Shown piece by piece: positions 57,538 through 64,000 of a stretch of DNA of 64,000 bases. Below the pieces are notes generated by a model that saw only the letters and a program-made list of their open reading frames with translations, had not been told where the DNA came from and searched no databases. Made by a program: the position numbers and the translations under genes. This DNA is from Cyprinodon diabolis (lineage: Eukaryota > Chordata > Actinopteri > Cyprinodontiformes > Cyprinodontidae). The DNA lies in the NCBI GenBank assembly GCA_030533445.1, contig CM060068.1, positions 48,576,453 to 48,640,452 on the forward strand. The letters are read 5' to 3'. Within the stretch, counting starts at the first letter, position 1. Every line of letters starts with the position of its first letter.

Positions 57538-58785
57538 CACTATATTGCCAAAAGTATTTGCTCACCTGCCTTGACTCACATATGAGCTTAAGTGACATCC
57601 CGTTCCTAATCCATAGGGTTCAATATGACGTCGGTCAACCCTTTGTAGCTAGAACATCTTCAGCTCTTCTGGGAAGGCTGTCCACAAGGTTTAGGAGTGT
57701 GTTTATGGGAATTTTTGACCATTCTTCCAGAAGCGCATTTGTGAGGTCGCACACTGATGTTGGACGAGAAGGCCTGGCTCTCAGTCTCCGCTCTAATTCA
57801 TCCCAAAGGTGTTCTATCGGGTTGAGGTCAGGACTCTGTGCAGGCCAGTCAAGTTCATCCACACCAGACTCTGTCATCCATGTCTTTATGGACCTTGCTT
57901 TGTGCACTGGTGCACAGTCATGTTGGAAGAGGAAGGGGCCAGCTCCAAACTGTTCCCACAAAGTTGGGAGCATGGAATTGTCCAAAATGTCTTGGTATGC
58001 TGAAGCATTCAGAGTTCCTTTCACTGGAACTAAGGGGCCAAGCCCAGCTCCTGAAAAACAACCCCACACCATAATCCCCCCTCCACCAAACTTTACACTT
58101 GGCACAATGCAGTCAGACAAGTACCGTTCTCCTGGCAACCGCCAAACCCAGACCCGTCCATCAGATTGCCAGATGGAGAAGCGCGATTCGTCACTCCAGA
58201 GAACGCGTCTCCACTGCTCTAGAGTCCAGTGGCGGCGTGCTTTACACCACCGCATCCGACGCTTTGCATTGCACTTGGTTATGTATGGCTTGGATGCAGC
58301 TGCTCGACCATGGAAACCCATTCCATGAAGCTCTCTGCGCACTGTTCTTGAGCTAATCTGAAGGCCACATGAAGTTTGGAGGTCTGTAGTGATTGACTCT
58401 GCAGAAAGTTGGCGACCTCTTCGCACTATGCGCTTCAGCATCCGCTGACCCCGCTCCGTCAGTTTACGTGGCCTACCACTTCGTGGCTGAGTTGCTGTCG
58501 TTCCCAAACACTTCCATTTTCTTATAATACAGCTGACAGTTGACTGTGGAATATTTAGGAGCGAGGAAATTTCACGACTGGATTTGTTGCACAGGTGGCA
58601 TCCTATCACAGTTCCACGCTGGAATTCACTGAGCTCCTGAGAGCGACCCATTCTTTCACAAATGTTTGTAAAAACAGTCTGCATGCCTAGGTGCTTGAAT
58701 TTATACACCTGTGGCCATGGAAGTGATTGGAACACCTGATTCCAATAATTTGGATGGGTGAGCAAATACTTTTGGCAATATAGTG
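57538..58785 (-). mobile_element. Tc1-like DNA transposon, complete, 1,248 bp
   Basis: The ends are perfect 29-base inverted repeats (57,538-57,566 and 58,757-58,785) beginning cactatattgccaaaagtat. A TA duplication (57,536-57,537 and 58,786-58,787) flanks them. The empty site is preserved in the related LINE at about 3.04 kb (ggatatgtacct), which proves the borders. One long minus-strand gene fills the element. The inverted repeats are short, not of the long IR/DR type. Full frame plus perfect ends make this a candidate for a recently active or still competent copy. Confidence 0.95.
57635..58651 (-). CDS. Tc1-like transposase, DD34E, intact frame
   Basis: The frame is 338 residues from the ATG at 58,651 ([13 protein letters not shown]), the usual length for Tc1 transposases. 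I prefer this start over the in-frame ATG at 58,765, which lies inside the right terminal repeat. The N-terminus has a paired-like helix-turn-helix ([20 protein letters not shown]), a GRPR AT-hook (RSGRPRKL), and a second helix-turn-helix around [14 protein letters not shown]. The catalytic DDE triad is complete: [24 protein letters not shown] and [11 protein letters not shown], with the glycine-rich box [13 protein letters not shown]. It ends VLATKG-stop. It would cut and paste the element at TA sites. No frameshift or stop is seen. Confidence 0.93.
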   Translation of the reverse strand: MGRSQELSEFQRGTVIGCHLCNKSSREISSLLNIPQSTVSCIIRKWKCLGTTATQPRSGRPRKLTERGQRMLKRIVRRGRQLSAESITTDLQTSCGLQISSRTVRRELHGMGFHGRAAASKPYITKCNAKRRMRWCKARRHWTLEQWRRVLWSDESRFSIWQSDGRVWVWRLPGERYLSDCIVPSVKFGGGGIMVWGCFSGAGLGPLVPVKGTLNASAYQDILDNSMLPTLWEQFGAGPFLFQHDCAPVHKARSIKTWMTESGVDELDWPAQSPDLNPIEHLWDELERRLRARPSRPTSVCDLTNALLEEWSKIPINTLLNLVDSLPRRAEDVLATKG

Positions 58786-58787
58786 TA

Positions 58788-59427
58788 TGTACCTAAAGCT
58801 TTTAAGGTTGCTGTAATTAAACCTCTGCGTAAGAAACCTTCTCTTGACCCAGATGACTTGGTTAATTATAGACCTATATCCAATCTTCCTTTCTTATCCA
58901 AAATTCTTGAGAAAGTAGTTGCCAAACAAGTTTGCGATCACTTCCACCATAATGAACTTTTTGAAGAGTTTCAGTCTGGCTTTAGAGCTCATCATAGCAC
59001 TGAAACAGCTCTGGTGAAAGTCACTAATGATATTCTCATGGCCTCAGATAATGGACTTGTATCTGTGCTCGTCCTGTTGGATCTTAGTGCTGCATTTGAT
59101 ACAGTTGATCATAATATTCTTTTAGAAAGACTTGAATATTTTGTTGGAATTAAAGGAACAGCACTAGACTGGTTTAAATCTGATCTATCTGATCGAATTC
59201 AGTTTGTTTATGTTAATGATAGATCTTCAACACGCTCAAAGGTTACCTGTGGAGTACCACAGGGATCAGTGCTAGGACCAATTCTCTTTACTTTATACAT
59301 GCTCCCAATCGGTAGAGTTATTAAACAGCATGGGATTAATTTCCACTGTTATGCTGATCATACCCAGCTATATCTGTCTATAATCCAGATGAAGCTAACC
59401 CATTACATAGATTACAGGCATGTCTGA
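58788..59427 (+). pseudogene. LINE reverse transcriptase core, YADD mutated to YADH
   Basis: ORF2 resumes after the Tc1 with [80 protein letters not shown] and then [11 protein letters not shown]. The second Asp of the YxDD catalytic box is His (gctgatcat), while the copy at 2.5 kb has YADD (gctgatgat). Loss of a metal-binding Asp should abolish polymerase activity. The frame ends at [10 protein letters not shown], the same place as in the other copy. The ATG at 58,783 lies in the transposon end and is irrelevant. Confidence 0.88.
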
Positions 59428-60189
59428 AGACATAAAAACCTGGATGACTCTTAACTTTCTGCTTCTGAATGCAGACAAAACACAAGTTATAGTCTTTGGA
59501 CCAGAGTCTCTGAAAAAGAAGCTGATTAGCCAGTCACTTCATTTGGATGGGATTAAACCGATTTCAGACAATAAAGTAAAAAATCTTGGTGTTGTTTTTG
59601 ATCAGGACCCGTCATTTAAATCCCAGATTAAGAGGTTTCTAGAATTTCCTTCTTTCATCTGAGGAATATTGCAAAAATTAGAAATCTCCTGTCCAGGGGT
59701 GATGCTGAGAAACTACTCCATGCATTTGTTACTTCAAGGCTGGACTATTGTAATTCTTTACTATCAGGAAGTCCACAAACTGTAGTTAAAAGCCTTCAGC
59801 TGATCCAAAATGCTGCAGCCAGAGTTCTGATGAAAATGAAAAAGAGAGATCATATCTCTCCTATCCTGGCTTCTCTTCATTGGCTTCCTGTTAAATCCAG
59901 AATAGAATTTAAAATCCTCCTTCTCACATATAAAGCCTTAAATGGCCAAGCTCCATCTGATATCAGAGATCTGATTGTTCCTTATGTTCCTAACAGAGCA
60001 CTTCGCTCTCAATCTGCAGGTTTACTAGTGGTTCCTAGAACTTCTAAAAGTAGAATGGGAGGCAGATCTTTTAGTTCTCAGGCTCCTCTCCTGTGGAACC
60101 AACTACCAGTTTTAGTCCGTGAGGCAGACACCCTGTCTACTTTTAAGGCTAGGCTTAAAACTTTCCTTTTTGATAAAGCTTCTAGTTAG
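59420..60189 (+). pseudogene. LINE ORF2 C-terminal part, frameshifted
   Basis: Two frames cover the thumb and tail: DIKTWMTLNFLLLNADKTQV to about 59,632, then a 1-base loss (attaagagg against atcaaagagg in the copy at 2.2 kb). It resumes as RDHISPILASLHWLPVKSRI, FKILLLTYKALNG and STFKARLKTFLFDKASS. Similarity to 1,638-2,408 is near-identity. It is not translatable as one protein. Confidence 0.85.
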
Positions 60190-60920
60190 AGTGGCTCAGG
60201 TTATCCTGAGCTATCTCTATAGTTCTGCTGCTATAGGCTTAGACTGCTGGAGGACATAGGGACCCCTTTTTCATCATTCTGCTTCATTCTATCTCTGTTC
60301 TCCTATTCTGCAGAATCTATTAGTTCAATCTCTAACCTTCTGCTCTCTCTGCTTTTCCTCAGAGTAGCTTTGCCTCGTCTGTTCCTGTTTGGCTGTGACG
60401 TCATCCAGGAAAGAAACATCAGCTGTGCTGCTTCCATCAACACCCTTGTTTGTAGATGTTGGAGATCGGCCTGTCTTCAGGTGTGGTCCTGTTTCTCTGG
60501 CCGTGGCTGGGTGGATGTGCTCTCTTCATCCTCTGGCATGGGAGCTGCCTTGGAGCTCGTCTGCCTGGCTGTGTGTTTCCTGGACGGGGCCGCCTTTTAC
60601 AGCTGCTTTTTGTATCTCTGCTTCTGTCTCCTTGAACCCCAGTGGGCCTCATCAGATGGCCGCTCACACTGAGCCTGGTTCTGCTGGAGGTTTCTTCCTG
60701 TTAAAAGGGAGTTTTTCCTCTCCACTGACGCTACAAGCATGCTTAGTGTGAGGGATTTTATTTGAGTCAATGAGTCAATGCAATCAACTGGTTTTCCTTA
60801 GATAGAAAACTTTGGATCAATTTGACTGTATGATCTGGTTGAACTGGAAAGTGCCTTGAGATGACATGTGTTGTGAATTTGGCGCTTTATAAATAAACTG
60901 AATTGAAATTGAATTGAATT
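60190..60920 (+). other. LINE 3' UTR and ATTGA-type tail
   Basis: Non-coding 3' region of the LINE, also present at 876-1,630 (minus), 3,151-3,871 (plus) and in part at 51,296-51,592. It holds acactgagcctggttctgct, ctgttaaaagggagtttttc and caagcatgcttagtgtgagg, and closes with aaataaactgaattgaaatt and gaattgaatt. The repeated 5-base tail is typical of self-primed LINE 3' ends. Confidence 0.85.
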
Positions 60921-61086
60921 AATATACACTGCAATTCTAATAAACGCTGAAACTCAGCTAGCTGCTAAATAACATTGCAGCACAGCCAACTGCTAATAAA
61001 AGCTGCAGCACAGCTAGCTGCTAATAAACGCTGAAACACAGCTAGCTGCTAATAAACAAGGTGGCACAGCTAGCTGCAAGTAAACT
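60921..61086 (+). repeat. 27/28-bp minisatellite, right remnant (about 5-6 units)
   Basis: Diverged units such as ctagctgctaataaacgctg and ccaactgctaataaaagctg match the array at 53,136-54,762. They begin immediately after the LINE tail. They are more degenerate than the left part and include aacaaggtggcac. Confidence 0.85.
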
Positions 61087-62566
61087 GCAGCGGGGAGCAG
61101 TTTGGGTTAAGGGTCTTTTCTCAAGGAGCAAAGGTCCGTGGGAGTGGGGCTTGAACTCAGAACTGCAACACCACTCCCCAAAGCATTAGCGTGAAGGGTC
61201 CTGCCTAAGGACCCTGGCAGGCAGCCCTCCATCTGGGATATGAACCCATGCTTGCTGTTTGCAAGACGGGTGACTTACCACCCTAGCTAGCCAGCCACTG
61301 GAGTCTGTGGGAGTGGGGCTCAAATTCAGAACCTCAGGATTCCAAGCTCTATACCCAAATTACTAGGCTGCCACTGCGCCTGTCTTACAGGTCTAGATCT
61401 ACTTTTCTACCACTCAGTTTGGATCTATGAAAGTTCCTCATTATAAAAAATAACAGGAAGTAAAAGGAAAACTGAATGAGACAAGATCTGCATGATCTGA
61501 GAATGATGGAGGAAAAGATAACAACCTGTTTAATGTTCATTTATTACCTTGTTTTTACTTGTAGTTATTGTGGTGATTAGCCTGACAAAGGGTTTGGGAG
61601 GTGGCCCAACCCGCCTTCTGCAGCCCATTCTGACATAAATGGGACAGATGGACCCAGTTTTCAAGGCGAGTCGGACAACGGAAAATTTATGAAATGGAAT
61701 AGAACAAAATGTGGGCACCTGAGGATAAGCGGACCACAGCAGCTGCAGGGGGGCGGGGTGCAACCCATCACTGGCAGTGTGGATGTGGGAGAAACACAAG
61801 TAAGTGACCCTGATCATCTGACAGGAGATGATTATCCAAGTGAGTCACTTACCTGGTTTAACAGTTCAGTCCATCTTTTCCGAGGAAGGCAGGATCCAGC
61901 CAATGGACCACCAACGAGATGCAGCCCAGAGGCATCCTAAGTGTCCCCAATGCAGCAACACCAGTGAGCAGGCAGGAGACCAATCCAGGTCACAGAAACA
62001 ATTCAGAACCGGACAGTTCCGGGATCCAGGACTCCCTAGCCTGTAGCCTGATCAGGGCTTCTGATCCGAGCAGGAAGAGACAGATCCAGGGTACCAGGAA
62101 TCCTCAGAGCTTGAAGGGTTCTATGAGTCTATCAGCGAGCTCAGAAAGACACACTCAGATGGAGACAGGCCGGCTCAGTGGTTGAGAGGAACAGAGACAA
62201 GACATGGTACCAGGATAAATGCCGAACTTTAAACTGGTCTCCACATTGGAGCCAGGCTTAACGGAATTAAAACTGACTTTCCCTACGTTCCGAGCCAAAT
62301 CCCTGAGGGCTCCGCGGAGAAGGACCAGAACCCGTGCTCCTTCCGTGCGCCAAGCTGAAACCCTGAGGGCTCAGCATAGAAGAGCCAGGACACGATCAGG
62401 AGACAAACACCAAACCCTCTCACTCCACTGGCCTCCAAGATTCAGGACATGAACCAGGAACTTAACTCTCATGAAACAAACATAAATAACTGACACAAAA
62501 ACATGACAAGAATAAACAAAGAATAGACGAATAATGATCTGGCCCCGATAGCTGGGCTGAACCGTA
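61087..62566. other. Unassigned; possible dispersed repeat modules at left
   Basis: Around 61,093-61,385 the phrases gtctgtgggagtggggct / gtccgtgggagtggggct and the words gggttaagggtcttttctca and ggatatgaaccca recur in a loose direct-repeat layout. This is reminiscent of tRNA-derived or other dispersed fish repeats, but no clean box A/B pair is present. From 61,400 to 62,566 I see only short frames without recognisable domains. A near-duplicated phrase (ccctgagggctc...cggagaaggacc / ccctgagggctc...catagaagagcc) lies at 62,305-62,390. Confidence 0.4.
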
Positions 62567-62584
62567 TAAATATATATATATATA

Positions 62585-62620
<36 letters not shown>
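62567..62620 (+). repeat. (TA)n microsatellite
   Basis: About 27 TA dinucleotides with one ctat interruption. It directly abuts the 5' end of a Tc1-like transposon, whose target is TA. Confidence 0.93.
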
Positions 62621-62623
<3 letters not shown>

Positions 62624-64000
62624 GTGCTGGTCATAAAATTAGAATATCATGAAAAAGTAGATTGATTTCAGTAATTCCATTTAAAAAGTGAAACTTGTAT
62701 ATTATATTCATACATTACATACAAACTCATATATTTCAGATGTTTATTTTGTTTAATTTTGATGATTACAAATGACAACAAATGAAAATCTCAAATTCAT
62801 CATATCAGAAAATTAGAATATTGTGAAAAGGTTCAAAATTGATGGCCCCTGGTGCCACACTCTAATCAGCTAATTAACTCAAACCACCTGCAAAAGCCTT
62901 TAAATGGTCTTTCAGTCTAGTTCTATAGGCTACACAATCATGGGGAAGACTGCTGACTTGACAGTTGTCCAAAAGACGACCATCGACACCTTGCACAAGG
63001 AGGGCAAGACACAAAAGGTCATCGCTAAAGAGGCTGGCTGTTCACAGAGCTCAGTGTCCAAGCACATTAATAGAGAGGCGAAGGGAAGGAAAAGATGTGG
63101 TCGAAAAAAGTGTACAAGCAAGAGAGATAACCGCACCCTGGAGAGGATTGTGAAACAAAACCCATTCAAAAATGTGGGGGAGATTCACAAAGAGTGGACT
63201 GCAGCTGGAGTGAGTGCTTCAAGAACCACCACACACAGACGTATGAAAGACATGGGTTTCTGCTGTCGCATTCCTTGTGTCAAGCCACTCTTGAACCACA
63301 GACAGCGTCAGAAGCGTCTTGCCTGGGCTAAAGAGAAACAGGACTGGACTGCTGGTGAGTGGTCCAAAGTCATGTTCTCTGATGAAAGTAAATTTTGCAT
63401 TTCCTTTGGAAATCAAGGTCCCAGAGTCTGGAGGAAAAGAAGAGAGGCACTTCATCCACGTTGCTTGAAGTCCAGTGTAAAGTTTCCACAGTCAGTGATG
63501 GTTTGGGGTGCCATGTCATCTGCTGGTGTTGGTCCATTGTGTTTTCTGAGGTCCAGGGTCAACGCAGCCACATACCAGGAAGTTTTAGAGCACTTCATGC
63601 TTCCTGCAGCTGACCAACTTTTTGGAGATGCAGATTTCATTTTCCAACAGGACTTGGCACCTGCACACAGTGCCAAAGCTACCAGTACCTGGTTGAAGGA
63701 CCATGGTATCCCTGTTCTTAATTGGCCAGCAAACTCTCCTGACCTTAACCCCATAGAAAATCTATGGGGTATTGTGAAGAAGAAGATGCAATACACCAGA
63801 CCCAACAATTCAGAAGAGCTAAAAGCCACTATTAGAGCAACCTGGGCTATCATAACACCTGAGCAGTGCCACAGACTGATCGACTCCATGCCACGCCGCA
63901 TTGCTGCAGTAATACAGGCCAAAGGAGGCCCAACTAAATACTGAGTGCTGTACATGCTCATACTTTTCATGTTCATACTTTTCAGTTGGCCAACATTTCT
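62621..64000 (+). mobile_element. Second Tc1-like transposon, right end outside window
   Basis: The element begins caggtgctggtcataaaatt, right after a TA. An aaaattagaatat word occurs in the outer end (about 62,635) and again at about 62,809, giving the two-direct-repeat layout of IR/DR-type Tc1 elements with long terminal repeats of about 200 bases. The transposase occupies 62,940-63,944. The right terminal repeat is not reached before the window ends at 64,000. This family is distinct from the element at 57.5 kb. Confidence 0.9.
62940..63944 (+). CDS. Tc1-like transposase (second family), DD34E, intact frame
   Basis: The frame is 334 residues from MGKTADLTVVQKTTIDTLHK, chosen over the upstream in-frame non-ATG extension because the Met lies at the usual family start. 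The first helix-turn-helix is VIAKEAGCSQSSVSKHINRE, followed by a basic GRKRCGRKKCTSKR linker and a second helix-turn-helix around SASRTTTHRRMKDMGF. The catalytic residues are MFSDESKFCISF, FIFQQDLAPAHSA and [14 protein letters not shown], a complete DD34E set, with SVMVWGAMSSAGVGPL between. It ends AKGGPTKY-stop. No disabling lesion is visible. Full competence cannot be judged without the right terminal repeat. Confidence 0.93.
   Translation: MGKTADLTVVQKTTIDTLHKEGKTQKVIAKEAGCSQSSVSKHINREAKGRKRCGRKKCTSKRDNRTLERIVKQNPFKNVGEIHKEWTAAGVSASRTTTHRRMKDMGFCCRIPCVKPLLNHRQRQKRLAWAKEKQDWTAGEWSKVMFSDESKFCISFGNQGPRVWRKRREALHPRCLKSSVKFPQSVMVWGAMSSAGVGPLCFLRSRVNAATYQEVLEHFMLPAADQLFGDADFIFQQDLAPAHSAKATSTWLKDHGIPVLNWPANSPDLNPIENLWGIVKKKMQYTRPNNSEELKATIRATWAIITPEQCHRLIDSMPRRIAAVIQAKGGPTKY

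Larger units (their letters stand above)
54763..60920 (+). mobile_element. Nearly full-length L2/CR1-like LINE, dead, Tc1-interrupted
   Basis: The element has a 5' UTR of about 230 bases, an esterase-type ORF1 (54,991-55,854), ORF2 with APE endonuclease and reverse transcriptase (55,855-60,189, broken), a 3' UTR, and a (GAATT)n tail ending at about 60,920. Without the 1,248-bp Tc1 and its TA duplication the LINE is about 4.9 kb. The 5' boundary is set by the end of the minisatellite, so it is approximate. ORF2 lesions are an 8-base deletion near 56,619, the Tc1 insertion, a frameshift near 59,405 shared with the copy at 2.4 kb, and a 1-base loss near 59,632. Two catalytic residues are also lost. 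Confidence 0.9.

Noticed and set aside
56845..57540. 231-codon minus-strand frame
   Set aside because: It is antisense to LINE ORF2, whose sense frame has clear homology.
57558..58356. Plus-strand frames up to 256 codons over the Tc1 element
   Set aside because: They are antisense shadows of the transposase gene, which has the conserved motifs on the minus strand.
61093..61385. tRNA gene or clear SINE
   Set aside because: ggatatgaaccca resembles part of a T-loop/box B, but no cloverleaf, box A pairing or clean boundary could be found.
61530..62452. Host protein-coding exons in frames of 70-95 codons
   Set aside because: No recognisable domain, inconsistent frames, no paired splice sites and ordinary base composition.

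Overview
The window looks like genomic DNA of a ray-finned fish, probably a percomorph teleost. The reasons are vertebrate-style split exons with GT/AG borders, several teleost-type LINE fragments, two full-length Tc1-like transposase genes, and a hAT-like element. There is no bacterial-style gene organisation. The species cannot be named from the sequence alone. About 38 kb of the 64 kb (roughly 59%) is tandem minisatellite, and most of the rest is transposable-element sequence.

Layout. 1-19,640: the last four exons (1-187, 4,879-4,971, 5,141-5,240, 19,394-19,519) and polyadenylation signals of one host gene on the + strand. It encodes the C-terminus of an EF-hand-like protein, most like ciliary EFHB/EFHC-type proteins. 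Its first visible intron holds a rearranged LINE (876-4,510). Its last intron (14.15 kb) is almost filled by a 58-bp minisatellite of about 219 units (6,595-19,319). 19,640-21,010: intergenic, no gene seen. 21,012-28,591: a G-rich 19/20-bp minisatellite. 28,640-30,240: decayed antisense LINE fragments. 30,929-46,748: a roughly 41-bp minisatellite of about 390 units. 46,749-53,135: non-coding sequence with a LINE C-terminal remnant, an 820-bp hAT-like element and a LINE 3' tail. 53,136-54,762 and 60,921-61,086: a 27/28-bp minisatellite split in two by a nearly full-length LINE (54,763-60,920), which is itself interrupted by an intact-looking Tc1-like transposon (57,538-58,785). 61,087-62,566: unassigned sequence. 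62,567-64,000: a TA microsatellite holding a second Tc1-like element, whose right end lies outside the window.

How the parts relate. The only host gene is the EF-hand gene. The LINE pairs an SGNH-esterase ORF1 with an APE endonuclease/reverse transcriptase ORF2, the arrangement seen in L2/CR1-type elements. The 55-61 kb copy is dead: it has frameshifts, a Tc1 insertion and two damaged catalytic residues. The two Tc1-like transposases keep complete reading frames and the DDE triad. The most unusual result is that the 58-bp unit matches the antisense of a LINE ORF2 segment (the QNAAARVL region), and decayed LINE ORF2 sequence lies directly beside the array. The array therefore appears to have been born from a piece of reverse-transcriptase gene inside a host intron. 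I found no CRISPR array, operon, RNA gene or clearly new enzymatic system. The long open frames inside the minisatellites are best read as by-products of stop-free repeat units.
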